A stretch of DNA of 64,000 bases from Novosphingobium sp. KCTC 2891 (GTDB lineage Bacteria > Pseudomonadota > Alphaproteobacteria > Sphingomonadales > Sphingomonadaceae). A program made the position numbers and the translations under genes. The notes beneath the pieces are model-generated. The model did not search any database. It was not told the origin of the DNA and worked only from the letters and a program-made list of their open reading frames with translations. Where the stretch lies: assembly GCF_025938155.1 (NCBI RefSeq), contig NZ_JAPCZG010000007.1, positions 1-64,000 on the forward strand, given 5' to 3'. Below, piece by piece: positions 46,285 to 55,425 of this stretch. Positions within the stretch are counted from its first letter, which is position 1. Every line of letters starts with the position of its first letter.

Positions 46285-46470
46285 TCAGTGATGCAGGCGG
46301 TGGTCGATGTGCAGCAGCCGGTAGAGCGGGCAATAGCCCACAAGGCCCGTCACCAGCGGCACCAGCCCCAGCCAGGCCCACGTCGCTCCCGGCACTACGA
46401 GCGCCAGAATGATCAGCACGAGGCCGAGGACGATGCGATTGATCCGGTCGATTTGGCCCACGTTGGCCAT
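46285..46470 (-). CDS. DUF2892 small membrane protein
   Basis: The 61-residue protein NVGQIDRINRIVLGLVLIIL, then WAWLGLVPLVTGLVGYCPLY and RLLHIDHRLHH, matches DUF2892 (YgaP-C-terminal-like). It has two short helices with the GYCPLY motif. Some relatives are fused to rhodanese domains, but none is adjacent. Function is unknown. Confidence 0.78.
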   Translation of the reverse strand: MANVGQIDRINRIVLGLVLIILALVVPGATWAWLGLVPLVTGLVGYCPLYRLLHIDHRLHH

Positions 46471-46551
46471 GATGCAGTCTCCTGTCTTGCAGGAGCAGCC
46501 TCAGCACCATTTCCGAAAGGCCTGCCTTGATCGAGGTCAAGGGGAAGGAAA

Positions 46552-46626
46552 TGGTGGGCGCGGCAGGGATTGAACCTGCGACCCCACCCGTGTGAAGGGT
46601 GTGCTCTACCACTGAGCTACGCGCCC
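46552..46626 (-). tRNA. tRNA-Val (anticodon CAC)
   Basis: The 75-base gene folds normally: acceptor stem GGGCGCG pairs with the CGCGCCC side, the D arm begins AGCTCAG, the anticodon stem CACCC/GGGTG encloses TTCACAC, and the T arm has GGTTCAATCC. The discriminator is A and CCA is encoded. The anticodon CAC reads GUG (Val). It lies 81 bp upstream of the DUF2892 gene. Confidence 0.96.
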
Positions 46627-46739
46627 GTCCCTTGGCCATGCGGCCGGACGTCTGGCCGGCAATCGCCGGGGCAGGGGCGCGCCTCTACGACCTTGGCGTT
46701 CGATTGACAAGTGGGGCGATCAAGATATTTGCGGCGACC

Positions 46740-47051
46740 ATGACCGAAGAAACCACCACGCCCGAAAACGCCGGCCTCGCCTCGACTTCCGGCGATGTCC
46801 CCCCCGATCGCCTCGCGATCCATCCGCGCAGCCCGTATTTCGATGCGGACAAGCTGGGCCGCGGCATCGGCATCCGCTTCAAGGGCGTGGTGCGCAACAA
46901 TGTCGAGGAATACTGCATTTCCGAAGGCTGGGTGCGCGTGCAGGCCGGCAAGACCATGGACCGCAAGGGCAACCCCCTGACGCTCAAGTTGAGCGGCACG
47001 GTCGAGGCATGGTACGAAGACCTGGGCGAAGACGCCCCCGTCGCGAAGTAA
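46740..47051 (+). CDS. DUF3297 protein
   Basis: The 103-residue protein carries PPDRLAIHPRSPYFDADKLG, RGIGIRFKGVVRNNVEEYCI and SEGWVRVQAGKTMDRKGNPL, the core of DUF3297, sometimes mislabelled as glutathione peroxidase. No catalytic cysteine or selenocysteine context is seen. The family is typical of alphaproteobacteria and some gammaproteobacteria; function is unknown. ATG 46740 is placed where the acidic N-terminus begins. Confidence 0.8.
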   Translation: MTEETTTPENAGLASTSGDVPPDRLAIHPRSPYFDADKLGRGIGIRFKGVVRNNVEEYCISEGWVRVQAGKTMDRKGNPLTLKLSGTVEAWYEDLGEDAPVAK

Positions 47052-47057
47052 CGGCTG

Positions 47058-47086
47058 ATCAGGTCGCGCCTTAGGCGTGACCTGAT
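47058..47086. terminator. Bidirectional hairpin after DUF3297 and LysR genes
   Basis: ATCAGGTCGCGCC and GGCGTGACCTGAT form a 13-base stem with one G-T pair and a TTA loop. It lies in the 47-bp gap between two convergent genes, which fits a shared terminator. It lacks a long T-run. Confidence 0.6.
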
Positions 47087-47098
47087 GCCCCCGGCCCA

Positions 47099-47992
47099 TC
47101 ACGCCAGCAGCCGGCCGCGTTCCCGCGCGACCAGCGCGGTCAGCCAATCCTTGAACGCGCGCACGCGGGCCAGGTTGTGCGTGTCCTTGTGCGTCACCAG
47201 CCAGAACGTGCGGGTGATTCGCTGTTCGGGAAGCACCGGCACCAGCCACTTGTCCGCATCGCCGATGAAGCACGGCAGCACGCCGATGCCCGCCCCCGCC
47301 GCGATCATCCGGTGCTGCGCATTGATCGAGCTTGAGCGCACCGTGGCGGAAAGGTCCGGCTCGATTTCCGCGAGGTATCGCAGTTCGGGCGCGTAGAGCA
47401 GGTCGGGGATGTAGCCCACCAGCCGGTGCCCGCGCGCCAGATCGCCGGGCCGCTCCGGGGTGCCCCGCCGCGCCAGGTAGCCGCGCGTGGCATAGAGCCG
47501 CAGCGCATAGTCCGACAGCTTGCCTGCGATCACCGGCCCGGCACGCGGCCGCGACAGCGTGACGGCCAGGTCTGCCTCGCGCTTCGACGGGCTGAGGAAG
47601 CCCGAGCTGGCGACAAGGTCTACCATCAGGCGCGGGTGCGAATCGATGAATGCGGGCAGCGCGGGCGCCACGATCCAGCTGGCGAAGCCTTCGGACAGGC
47701 TGACCCGCAGCAGTCCCGCCGGGCCGCCGCCGGTGGCGGCGTGTTCGGCGATGCGGCTTGCGGCCTGCTCCATCGCTTCCACTTCGGCCAGCATCGCCTC
47801 GCCTGCCTCGGTCAGCACCTGCCCTTCGCGCGTCTGTTCGAACAGTGTGGCGCCCGCGCGCGCCTCCAGCCGCCGCAGCCGCCGGCCCACGGTGGTGGCG
47901 TCCACTCCCATCGCGGCGGCGGCGCGCGCCAGCTGGCCGTTGCGCGCAACGGCGAGGAAGGCCTGAAAGTCGTTCCAGTCGGGTACCTGCAT
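47099..47992 (-). CDS. LysR-family transcriptional regulator
   Basis: The 297-residue protein has an N-terminal winged helix (VPDWNDFQAFLAVARNGQLA, then RAAAAMGVDATTVGRRLRRL and EARAGATLFEQ) and a LysR effector domain. It is divergent from mmsA across 89 bp, the usual arrangement for a LysR activator of a catabolic operon, so it probably senses a valine or isobutyrate catabolite. The start ATG at 47992 lies inside a perfect palindrome, suggesting autorepression. It is intact and of normal length. Confidence 0.86.
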   Translation of the reverse strand: MQVPDWNDFQAFLAVARNGQLARAAAAMGVDATTVGRRLRRLEARAGATLFEQTREGQVLTEAGEAMLAEVEAMEQAASRIAEHAATGGGPAGLLRVSLSEGFASWIVAPALPAFIDSHPRLMVDLVASSGFLSPSKREADLAVTLSRPRAGPVIAGKLSDYALRLYATRGYLARRGTPERPGDLARGHRLVGYIPDLLYAPELRYLAEIEPDLSATVRSSSINAQHRMIAAGAGIGVLPCFIGDADKWLVPVLPEQRITRTFWLVTHKDTHNLARVRAFKDWLTALVARERGRLLA

Positions 47993-48002
47993 AATTGCAG
48001 GT
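47985..48002. promoter_or_regulatory. Palindrome over the LysR start codon
   Basis: ACCTGCA, TAAT and TGCAGGT form a perfect seven-base-arm palindrome that overlaps the regulator's ATG (47990-47992). A second smaller palindrome, GTTGC-TT-GCAAC, lies at 48022-48033. Together they make a plausible LysR binding region controlling both its own gene and mmsA. Confidence 0.5.
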
Positions 48003-48081
48003 GAACCTCGCATTTTCGTCCGTTGCTTGCAACCGGGCGTGGGTGCAGGAGGCGCTGGCATTTCCAGAGGAGAGGATTTCC

Positions 48082-49578
48082 ATGCGCCTCATCGACCATT
48101 TCATCGTCGGCGGTTCCGGCGGCGAGCCCGCCCGCAAGGGCGACGTTTTCGATCCTAACAACGGCGGCGTGCAGGCGCAGGTCGCGCTCGGCACCGCCGA
48201 GACGCTGGAGCGTGCCGTGCAGGCCGCGCTGGCCGCGCAGCCCAAGTGGGCCGCCACCAACCCGCAGCGCCGCGCCCGCGTGATGTTCCGCTTCAAGGAA
48301 CTGGTCGAAGCCAACATGGACGAGCTGGCGCGCACGCTGTCGGCCGAACATGGCAAGGTCATCGCCGACTCGAAGGGCGACATCCAGCGCGGTCTGGAAG
48401 TCGTGGAGTTCGCCTGCGGCCTGCCGCACGTGATGAAGGGTGAATATACCCACGGCGCCGGCCCGGGCATCGACGTCTATTCGACCCGTCACCCGATCGG
48501 CATCGGCGCGGGCATCACCCCGTTCAACTTCCCCGGCATGATCCCGCTGTGGATGTCGGCCATCGCCATCGCCACGGGCAACGCCTTCATCATCAAGCCG
48601 TCGGAGCGCGATCCCTCGGTTCCCGTTCGTCTCGCTGAACTGTTCATCGAAGCCGGTCTGCCCGAAGGCATCTGCCAGGTCGTCCACGGCGACAAGGAAA
48701 TGGTCGACGCGATCCTCGATCACCCGGCGATCGGTGCGATCAGCTTCGTCGGTTCGTCCGACATCGCGCACTACGTCTACAACCGCGGCGTGGCCGCCGG
48801 CAAGCGCGTGCAGGCCATGGGCGGCGCCAAGAACCACGGCATCGTCATGCCCGACGCCGATCTCGACCAGGTCGTCAACGACCTGTGCGGCGCGGCTTTC
48901 GGCTCGGCCGGCGAACGCTGCATGGCGCTCCCGGTTGTCGTCCCCGTTGGCGAGGAAACCGCCGAGAAGCTCAAGGCCAAGCTGATCCCCGCGATCAACG
49001 CCCTGCGCGTCGGCATCTCGACCGATCCTGAAGCGCACTACGGTCCGGTCGTGACCCAGGCGCACAAGGAGAAGGTCGAAAGCTGGATCGGCAAGTGCGT
49101 CGAAGAAGGCGGCGAACTGGTCATCGACGGTCGCGGCTTCACGCTGCAGGGCCACGAGAAGGGCTTCTTCGTCGGCCCGACGCTGATCGACCACGTCACC
49201 GCAGACATGGACAGCTACCACAACGAGATCTTCGGCCCGGTCCTACAGATCGTCCGCGCCAAGAACTTCGAGGAAGCGCTCGAGCTGCCGTCGAAGCACC
49301 AGTATGGCAACGGCGTCGCCATCTTCACGCGCAACGGCCACGCCGCGCGTGAATTCGCCGCCCGCGTCAACGTCGGCATGGTCGGCATCAACGTGCCGAT
49401 CCCGGTGCCGGTTGCCTACCACACCTTTGGCGGCTGGAAGCGTTCGGCCTTCGGTGACACCAACCAGCACGGCATGGAAGGCGTGAAGTTCTGGACCAAG
49501 GTCAAGACCGTCACGCAGCGCTGGCCCGACGGTTCGCCGGACGGCGGCAACGCCTTCGTCATCCCGACGATGGGCTGA
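48082..49578 (+). CDS. mmsA: Methylmalonate-semialdehyde dehydrogenase, CoA-acylating
   Basis: The 498-residue aldehyde dehydrogenase converts methylmalonate semialdehyde to propionyl-CoA and CO2 at the end of valine degradation. Landmarks are HPIGIGAGITPFNFPGMIPL, AFIIKPSERDPSVPVRL, FVGSSDIAHYVYNRGVAAGK, the catalytic cysteine in GSAGERCMALPVVV and NVGMVGINVPIPVPVAYHTF with GGWKRSAFGD. These mark MmsA and not a general ALDH. An AGAGGAGAGG ribosome site precedes the ATG. It leads the valine operon. Confidence 0.94.
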   Translation: MRLIDHFIVGGSGGEPARKGDVFDPNNGGVQAQVALGTAETLERAVQAALAAQPKWAATNPQRRARVMFRFKELVEANMDELARTLSAEHGKVIADSKGDIQRGLEVVEFACGLPHVMKGEYTHGAGPGIDVYSTRHPIGIGAGITPFNFPGMIPLWMSAIAIATGNAFIIKPSERDPSVPVRLAELFIEAGLPEGICQVVHGDKEMVDAILDHPAIGAISFVGSSDIAHYVYNRGVAAGKRVQAMGGAKNHGIVMPDADLDQVVNDLCGAAFGSAGERCMALPVVVPVGEETAEKLKAKLIPAINALRVGISTDPEAHYGPVVTQAHKEKVESWIGKCVEEGGELVIDGRGFTLQGHEKGFFVGPTLIDHVTADMDSYHNEIFGPVLQIVRAKNFEEALELPSKHQYGNGVAIFTRNGHAAREFAARVNVGMVGINVPIPVPVAYHTFGGWKRSAFGDTNQHGMEGVKFWTKVKTVTQRWPDGSPDGGNAFVIPTMG

Positions 49579-49598
49579 CGGATCAGGAAAGGAAGCCT

Positions 49599-49636
49599 CC
49601 GGTGCGCGTTGCCATGTCCAATGCCAACCGCACCGG
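49599..49636 (+). promoter_or_regulatory. Hairpin in the mmsA-lipoprotein gap
   Basis: CCGGTGCG and CGCACCGG are perfect eight-base arms around a 22-base loop. The 3' arm runs into the GGAAGGA ribosome site of the next gene. It could be an attenuator, an RNA stability element or a weak terminator that lowers expression downstream. Confidence 0.35.
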
Positions 49637-49648
49637 AAGGATCCTGAC

Positions 49649-50185
49649 ATGATGCGAAAACTGACCCCCGCCCCGCTTCTGGCTCTCGCGCTCGCCGCCT
49701 GCTCTGGCGAGCCGCAGGCGCCTGCGCCCGAAGCGAGCGGGACGGCTTCCGAAGCCGCGGCGGCCTCCAGCGAGGCGCCGGCTTCGGCAAGCGCGGCGCC
49801 GGCTGAGTCCGATGCTTCCCGGCCCGATGTCTCCGACGCCGCGAGCCCCGCACCGGCTGCCTCGACGGAAGCCTCGATCCCGATGGCTGCACGCGGCCGC
49901 TGGGGTCTTGTCCCGGCTGATTGCACCTCGACAAGGGGTGAGGCCAAGGGGCTGCTGGTGGTCGATGCCGCCAGCCTCAAGTTCTACGAATCGGTCGGCA
50001 AGCTCGCCAGCGTCAAGGAGCGCAGCGACACCCGCATCCGCGCCGCCTTTGCCTTTTCGGGCGAGGGCATGACCTGGCAGCGCGACGAAGTGCTCGAAGT
50101 GCAGGACGGCGGCAAGACGCTGGTCCGCCGCGAATACGGCGCGGACGCGATGCCGGGGCCGCTCAAGTATACGATCTGCGGGTAA
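49649..50185 (+). CDS. Hypothetical lipoprotein
   Basis: The 178-residue protein has a signal with lipobox (LLALALAACSGEP). A low-complexity Ala/Ser/Glu/Pro region runs to about residue 75, and a compact C-terminal domain starts at MAARGRWGLVPADCTSTRGE. It contains LLVVDAASLKFYESVGKLAS and ends KYTICG, with paired cysteines likely to bond. No family is recognised. Its place inside the valine operon with no catabolic features is unexplained. Confidence 0.65.
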   Translation: MMRKLTPAPLLALALAACSGEPQAPAPEASGTASEAAAASSEAPASASAAPAESDASRPDVSDAASPAPAASTEASIPMAARGRWGLVPADCTSTRGEAKGLLVVDAASLKFYESVGKLASVKERSDTRIRAAFAFSGEGMTWQRDEVLEVQDGGKTLVRREYGADAMPGPLKYTICG

Positions 50186-50195
50186 GGGGGCGATC

Positions 50196-50498
50196 ATGCA
50201 CAAGACCATCCTGCTTCTCTCGCTCGCCGCGGCCACGGCAGCCTGCGCGCAGACCCCTGCGCCGGCCGTTTCCGCGCCTTCGCCCGTGCCGCAGGAAACC
50301 TGCAACCGCGATGCCGGGCAGGCTTTCCTCGGCCGCACCGCCTCGGCAGAACTTGGCGCGCAGATCCTTGCCGCGACCGGCGCGCGCAACCTGCGCTGGG
50401 TCGCGCCGGGCATGGCCGTTACCATGGATTTCAGAGGCGACCGGGTGACGGTCGGCTATGACGAGAAGATGTCCATTACCAGCATTGCCTGTGGGTGA
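50196..50498 (+). CDS. I78-family peptidase inhibitor lipoprotein
   Basis: The 100-residue protein has a short lipoprotein-type signal (LLSLAAATAACAQTP). The I78 core is CNRDAGQAFLGRTASAELGA, then ARNLRWVAPGMAVTMDFRGD and RVTVGYDEKMSITSIACG, with the terminal two cysteines typical of potato-inhibitor-I-like folds of this family. It would act in the periplasm against serine proteases. It sits 10 bp after the hypothetical lipoprotein gene in the valine operon. Confidence 0.75.
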   Translation: MHKTILLLSLAAATAACAQTPAPAVSAPSPVPQETCNRDAGQAFLGRTASAELGAQILAATGARNLRWVAPGMAVTMDFRGDRVTVGYDEKMSITSIACG

Positions 50499-50592
50499 GG
50501 CTGGACACCGGCGGGGTGCGGCAATAGGCGCGCCCTGCTGACATTAAACGCTTGCTTGAAAGGGCGGTTGAACCGTCCGGAGGGAAGGGACC

Positions 50593-51735
50593 ATGACCGA
50601 TCAGTTCGCGCTGACCGAAGACCAGATCGCCATTCAGGACATGGCGCGCCGCTTTACCGCGGACGCGATCACCCCGTTCGCGGCGCAGTGGGACGAAGAC
50701 CACACTTTTCCGCGGGAAACGATCAAGGCCGCGGCAGAGCTTGGCTTCGCCGCGATCTACGTCAGCGAGGAATCGGGCGGGATCGGCCTCGGCCGGCTTG
50801 AAGCCGCGCTCATCATGGAAGCCATGTCCTATGGCTGTCCCGCGACCAGCGCCTTCATCTCGATCCACAACATGGCTTCGTGGATGATCGACAAGTTCGG
50901 CGGCGACGAGATCAAGGGACGCTACCTGCCCAGCCTCGTCACCATGGACCTGATGGCCAGCTACTGCCTTACCGAACCCGGCTCGGGGTCGGACGCGGCG
51001 GCGCTCAAGACCACCGCGCGTCTCGATGGCGATCACTATGTCGTCAACGGCACCAAGCAGTTCATCTCGGGCGGCGGCGTGAACGACATCTACGTCACCA
51101 TGGTCCGCACCGGCGATGACAGCGCGCGCGGCATCTCGTGCCTGGTGATCGACAAGGACATGCCCGGCGTCAGCTTCGGCGCGCCGGAAAAGAAGCTGGG
51201 CTGGAACGCCTCGCCCACCGCGCAGGTGATCTTCGACAACGTGCGCGTGCCCGTGGCGAACCGCGTCGGCGCCGAAGGCGACGGCTTCAAGTTCGCGATG
51301 GCCGGCCTCGACGGCGGCCGCCTCAACATCGGCGCCTGCTCGCTGGGCGGCGCGCAGCGCTGCCTCGATGAAGCGATCCAGTACGTCAAGGATCGCAAGC
51401 AGTTCGGCAAGTCGATCGCCGAATTCCAGAACACCCAGTTCACCCTGGCCGACATGGCGACCGATCTGGAAGCCGCGCGCGCGCTGCTCTATCTCGCCGC
51501 CGCCAAGGTCACGCAGGGCGCGCCGGACAAGACCCGCTTCTCGGCCATGGCCAAGAAGCTCGCCACCGACAACGGCTCGCAGATCGTCGACCAGGCGCTC
51601 CAGCTGTTCGGCGGCTACGGCTACCTGCGCGACTATCCGATCGAACGCTTCTGGCGCGATCTGCGCGTCCACCGCATCCTCGAAGGCACCAACGAGGTCA
51701 TGCGCATGATCGTGGGAAGGGACCTGCTCAAGTGA
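50593..51735 (+). CDS. Isobutyryl-CoA dehydrogenase-like acyl-CoA dehydrogenase
   Basis: The 380-residue flavoprotein oxidises short branched acyl-CoAs. It has FTADAITPFAAQWDEDHTFP, SYCLTEPGSGSDAAALKTTA, GGRLNIGACSLGGAQRCLDE, FGKSIAEFQNTQFTLADMAT and the catalytic glutamate in RILEGTNEVMRMIVGR. The order next to 3-hydroxyisobutyryl-CoA hydrolase and mmsAB strongly suggests isobutyryl-CoA as substrate. An overlap of four bases joins it to the next gene. Confidence 0.87.
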   Translation: MTDQFALTEDQIAIQDMARRFTADAITPFAAQWDEDHTFPRETIKAAAELGFAAIYVSEESGGIGLGRLEAALIMEAMSYGCPATSAFISIHNMASWMIDKFGGDEIKGRYLPSLVTMDLMASYCLTEPGSGSDAAALKTTARLDGDHYVVNGTKQFISGGGVNDIYVTMVRTGDDSARGISCLVIDKDMPGVSFGAPEKKLGWNASPTAQVIFDNVRVPVANRVGAEGDGFKFAMAGLDGGRLNIGACSLGGAQRCLDEAIQYVKDRKQFGKSIAEFQNTQFTLADMATDLEAARALLYLAAAKVTQGAPDKTRFSAMAKKLATDNGSQIVDQALQLFGGYGYLRDYPIERFWRDLRVHRILEGTNEVMRMIVGRDLLK

Positions 51736-52781
51736 CCGACGACGTCCTCGTGAAGAAGGAGGGCGCCGTCGGCGTCCTCTCGCTCAACCGTCCCAAGGCG
51801 ATCCACGCGCTCAATCTCGACATGGTGCACGCCATGGTCGCGGCGATGCAGGCATGGCAGGCCGATCCGGCGGTGCAGGCCGTGGTGATCGACCATTCCG
51901 AAGGCCGCGGCTTCTGCGCGGGGGGCGACATCGCCTTCCTGCGCAATTCGGCGCTGAACGACGGCGGCGTCTCGGGCCGCAAGTTCTTCCACGATGAATA
52001 CCAGCTCAATCACCTGATCCAGAGCTACGGCAAGCCCGTGGTGACGTTCATGGACGGCATCACCATGGGCGGCGGCGTGGGCATTTCCGGCCCGGCCAGC
52101 CACCGCGTCGCGACCGAGGCGACCCGCCTTGCCATGCCCGAAACCGGCATCGGCCTGTTCCCCGACGTCGGCGGCGGCTGGTTCCTGTCGCGCCTCAAGG
52201 GCCGGCTCGGCCAGTATCTCGCGCTCACCGGCGCGCGGCTCGACGGCGCGGAATGCGTCTGGGCGGGGCTTGCCACGCACTACCTGCCGGCGGAAAACGT
52301 GGCCGAGGCCAAGGCCCGCATCGCCGCCGATCCCGCCGCGATCCCGGCCATCCTGCGCGAACTGTCGGCCGTGCCGCCAGCCGCGAAGATCGCCGCCCAT
52401 GCCGATGCGATCGAACGCCTCTTCGCTTCCGACCGCTACGAGGACATCCTCGCCGCGCTGAAGGCGGACGGCAGCGATTTCGCGCAGGAAACGCTCAAGA
52501 CGCTCGCCACCAAGAGCCCGCAGACCTGCAAGGTCGCGCTGCGCCAGCTGGCGGACAGCCTGAAGTGCGCCGATTTCGCCGCGAACATGGTGATGGAATA
52601 TCGCATCGCCAGCCGCGTGCTGACCCTGCCCGATTTCGCCGAAGGCGTGCGCGCGGTCATCGTCGACAAGGACAACGCGCCGCAATGGAACCCGGCCACG
52701 CCCGAAGGCGTGACCGACGATCTCATCGCCAACATCTTCGCACCGCTTCCCGCGGGCGAGGAATGGCAGCCGCTGGCCTGA
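51732..52781 (+). CDS. 3-hydroxyisobutyryl-CoA hydrolase
   Basis: The 349-residue crotonase-fold hydrolase releases CoA from 3-hydroxyisobutyryl-CoA. It carries [60 protein letters not shown] and a long C-terminal extension ending [20 protein letters not shown], all typical of HIBCH rather than plain hydratases. The GTG start overlaps the upstream stop as GTGA, so translation is coupled. Confidence 0.9.
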   Translation: MTDDVLVKKEGAVGVLSLNRPKAIHALNLDMVHAMVAAMQAWQADPAVQAVVIDHSEGRGFCAGGDIAFLRNSALNDGGVSGRKFFHDEYQLNHLIQSYGKPVVTFMDGITMGGGVGISGPASHRVATEATRLAMPETGIGLFPDVGGGWFLSRLKGRLGQYLALTGARLDGAECVWAGLATHYLPAENVAEAKARIAADPAAIPAILRELSAVPPAAKIAAHADAIERLFASDRYEDILAALKADGSDFAQETLKTLATKSPQTCKVALRQLADSLKCADFAANMVMEYRIASRVLTLPDFAEGVRAVIVDKDNAPQWNPATPEGVTDDLIANIFAPLPAGEEWQPLA

Positions 52782-52815
52782 ACGGCCGCACGAACCGACC
52801 TCCGGGAGGACTGAC

Positions 52816-53601
52816 ATGGCAGACTACGAAACGATCCTCGTCGAACAGAAGGGTGCCGTCACCCTCATCACGCTCAACCGTCCGCAGTCGCTCAACGCGC
52901 TGAACTCGCAGGTGCTGGGCGAACTGATCGACGCTTTCGCCGCGTTCGAGGCCGATGCCTCGCAGGGCTGCGCCGTGCTGACCGGCGCGGGCGAGAAGGC
53001 CTTCGCGGCCGGCGCCGACATCAAGGAAATGGCCGACAAGCCGGCCTCCGATTTCTACAACGAGGACTTCTTCTCGAAGTGGACCAGCCACCTCGTCAAG
53101 ACCACGCGCAAGCCGTGGATCGCGGCGGTCAACGGCTTCGCGCTGGGCGGCGGCTGCGAACTCGCCATGATGGCGGACTTCATCATCGCGTCGGAAAACG
53201 CCAAGTTCGGCCAGCCCGAGATCAAGCTGGGCGTTGCGCCGGGCATGGGCGGCTCGCAGCGCCTGACCAAGGCCGTGGGCAAGGCCAAGGCGATGGACAT
53301 GTGCCTCACCGGCCGCATGATGGACGCCGCGGAAGCCGAGCGTTCGGGCCTTGTCACCCGCGTCGTGCCGCTGGCCGATCTGCTGGACGATGCACTCAAG
53401 ACCGCTGCCGTGATCGCCGCGATGCCGCCGATGGCCGCCAAGGTGAACAAGGAAATGGTCAACGCCGCGTTCGAGACCACGCTGGACCAGGGCCTGCTGT
53501 TCGAACGCCGCGCCTTCCAGATCCTCACCGCGAGCGAGGACAAGGCCGAAGGCATGAAGGCCTTCATCGAAAAGCGCCCCGGCGTGTGGAAGGGGAAGTA
53601 A
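52816..53601 (+). CDS. Enoyl-CoA hydratase (methacrylyl-CoA hydration)
   Basis: The 261-residue hydratase has both catalytic glutamates, in [15 protein letters not shown] and [20 protein letters not shown], and the oxyanion loop [14 protein letters not shown]. It should hydrate methacrylyl-CoA to 3-hydroxyisobutyryl-CoA, the substrate of the preceding gene's product. Its spacing (34 bp after the hydrolase, 4 bp before mmsB) fits one transcript. Confidence 0.88.
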   Translation: MADYETILVEQKGAVTLITLNRPQSLNALNSQVLGELIDAFAAFEADASQGCAVLTGAGEKAFAAGADIKEMADKPASDFYNEDFFSKWTSHLVKTTRKPWIAAVNGFALGGGCELAMMADFIIASENAKFGQPEIKLGVAPGMGGSQRLTKAVGKAKAMDMCLTGRMMDAAEAERSGLVTRVVPLADLLDDALKTAAVIAAMPPMAAKVNKEMVNAAFETTLDQGLLFERRAFQILTASEDKAEGMKAFIEKRPGVWKGK

Positions 53602-53605
53602 GACC

Positions 53606-54475
53606 ATGAAGATCGCATTCATCGGCCTTGGCAACATGGGTGGCGGCATGGCCGCGAACCTCGTCAAGGCGGGGCATGAAGTCCACGCGTTCGATCTTTC
53701 GGCCGACGCGCTGGCCAAGGCGGCCGAGAACGGCTGCGGCACCTTCACCACCGTGCCCGAGGCCGTTGCCGGCGTCGACGCGGTCGTGACCATGCTGCCC
53801 AACGGCGGCATCGTGAAGAGCGTCTACACCAACGACGTGATCGGCAAGGCACCCAAGGGCGCGCTGTTCCTCGATTGCTCGACCATCGACCTCGCCACCG
53901 CGCGCGAAGTGGCGGCCCTTGCCGCCGATGCGGGCTATGAAATGGCCGACGCTCCGGTTTCGGGCGGCATTGCCGCCGCCAACGGCGGCACGCTGACGTT
54001 CATGGTCGGCGCTTCGGATGCCACGTTCGAGAAGGCCAAGGCCGTGCTCGAACCGATGGCCAAGGCGGTGATCCACGCGGGCGAGATCGGCGCCGGGCAG
54101 GTTGCCAAGATGTGCAACAACATGCTGCTCGCGATCCACATGATCGGCACGTGCGAAGCGCTCGCGCTGGCGGAAAAGGCCGGCCTCGATCCGCAGAAGT
54201 TCTACGAGATCTCGTCCAAGTCGACGGGCTACTGCTGGTCGCTCAACGATTACACCCCCGCACCGGGGATCGGCGCCGCCAGCCCGGCCGACAACGGCTA
54301 TGCGGGCGGCTTCGCCTCGGCACTGATGCTCAAGGATCTGCGCCTCGCCATGGAAGGCGCCGCGACCGCAGGGGCCAAGGTGCCGATGGGCGAGCACGCC
54401 AAGGCGATCTACGAAGCCTTCGTCGAAGCCGGCGGCGGCAACAAGGATTTCGGAGCGATCTTCACGACGCTCTGA
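53606..54475 (+). CDS. mmsB: 3-hydroxyisobutyrate dehydrogenase
   Basis: The 289-residue NAD-dependent enzyme makes methylmalonate semialdehyde for MmsA. The N-terminal motif IAFIGLGNMGGGMAANLVKA leads in; FLDCSTIDLATAREVAALA, DAPVSGGIAAANGGTLTFMV and the catalytic lysine region GAGQVAKMCNNMLLAIHMIG follow. Length is usual. It ends the operon, four bases from the convergent CHAP gene's stop. Confidence 0.93.
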   Translation: MKIAFIGLGNMGGGMAANLVKAGHEVHAFDLSADALAKAAENGCGTFTTVPEAVAGVDAVVTMLPNGGIVKSVYTNDVIGKAPKGALFLDCSTIDLATAREVAALAADAGYEMADAPVSGGIAAANGGTLTFMVGASDATFEKAKAVLEPMAKAVIHAGEIGAGQVAKMCNNMLLAIHMIGTCEALALAEKAGLDPQKFYEISSKSTGYCWSLNDYTPAPGIGAASPADNGYAGGFASALMLKDLRLAMEGAATAGAKVPMGEHAKAIYEAFVEAGGGNKDFGAIFTTL

Positions 54476-54479
54476 GGCG

Positions 54480-55316
54480 TCAGCGCATCCGGCTGGCGAT
54501 GATTCGCCCGATCGGATCGTCACGAAGCGAGCGCGGCTCTCCCATCCGGGCGGGCGCGCTCGTTTTCGTTTGTGGCGATGCATCGGCCACCAGCATCCGC
54601 CGCTGCGGCGCGATCTGCGCGCGTGGCCTCGCGGCAGCGGCTGCGGTTTCCGGCACGATCCCGGCCAGGAAGTCTGCACCGATGCGCGAACGGAACGGCG
54701 CGCGCGCCAGCGCCGCCGGCATATCCGCCGAAGCCAGCACCACCGGCCGATCGCTTTTGATCTTTTCGTTGTAGATGAAGCCGTTGACCGGCCAGTGCGT
54801 GGTGCCCAGGTCGCCCAGCGGGGCATACCACACGCGCACTTCGCTCCAGTCGTTGGCGGGGGACACGTCCACCGCGCGCACGTCGTTCTCGATCTGCCCG
54901 CGCCGTCCATCGATGGGCGACCAGTTGGCATGGCGCAGCAGCACCGTGCGCCGGTCGATCACCCGGCTCACCGCGGCGACATGGCCCAGCCGCATTGCGC
55001 CGTGCGGCGCGAAGCTCATCACCGCGCCCGCCCGGGGGCGGGTGCCGCGGGCATAGCGCCCCTCGGCCTGGCCCCACCAGGTCAGTGCGTCGCCATAGAT
55101 CGCGATGCCGGAAACCTGCCGGGCATAAGGCACGCATTCCAGCCCGCCGTCGTCGGCCTCGTTCCGTCCATAGGCGCCGCGCGCATAGGAACCCTGCATG
55201 GAAGCGGAAGTCTGCCCGTCCATGGCCGGCAGCAGGTTGACGGGAGCCGCGAACGCCGCCGGAGCCATCAGGCTCACCAGCGCGGATGCAAGGACAAGGC
55301 GGTTCCATCCCTTCAT
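54480..55316 (-). CDS. Secreted CHAP-domain protein
   Basis: The 278-residue protein has a signal peptide (LVLASALVSLMAPAAFAAP) and a CHAP domain at about residues 55-165. The catalytic cysteine is in GGLECVPYARQVSG, the histidine in RLGHVAAVSRV and a supporting Asn in LRHANWSPID. CHAP domains are cysteine amidases or peptidases of peptidoglycan. A linker rich in Ala and Arg follows without a known binding domain. It may act in cell-wall turnover. Divergent from der. Confidence 0.8.
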   Translation of the reverse strand: MKGWNRLVLASALVSLMAPAAFAAPVNLLPAMDGQTSASMQGSYARGAYGRNEADDGGLECVPYARQVSGIAIYGDALTWWGQAEGRYARGTRPRAGAVMSFAPHGAMRLGHVAAVSRVIDRRTVLLRHANWSPIDGRRGQIENDVRAVDVSPANDWSEVRVWYAPLGDLGTTHWPVNGFIYNEKIKSDRPVVLASADMPAALARAPFRSRIGADFLAGIVPETAAAAARPRAQIAPQRRMLVADASPQTKTSAPARMGEPRSLRDDPIGRIIASRMR

Positions 55317-55425
55317 GCCGCCTTGATGGCCGCCAGTTGGTTAAAAAGTGGTTTCGGATGCCATGAAACGGCCCGCAGGCCATCCGAACCTTGCGTTCGG
55401 CGCGCATTAGGGCCACGGGAAGGCC

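Noticed and set aside
46552..46626. tRNA-Val as an island boundary
   Set aside because: Housekeeping genes lie on both sides and no integrase or direct repeat was seen.
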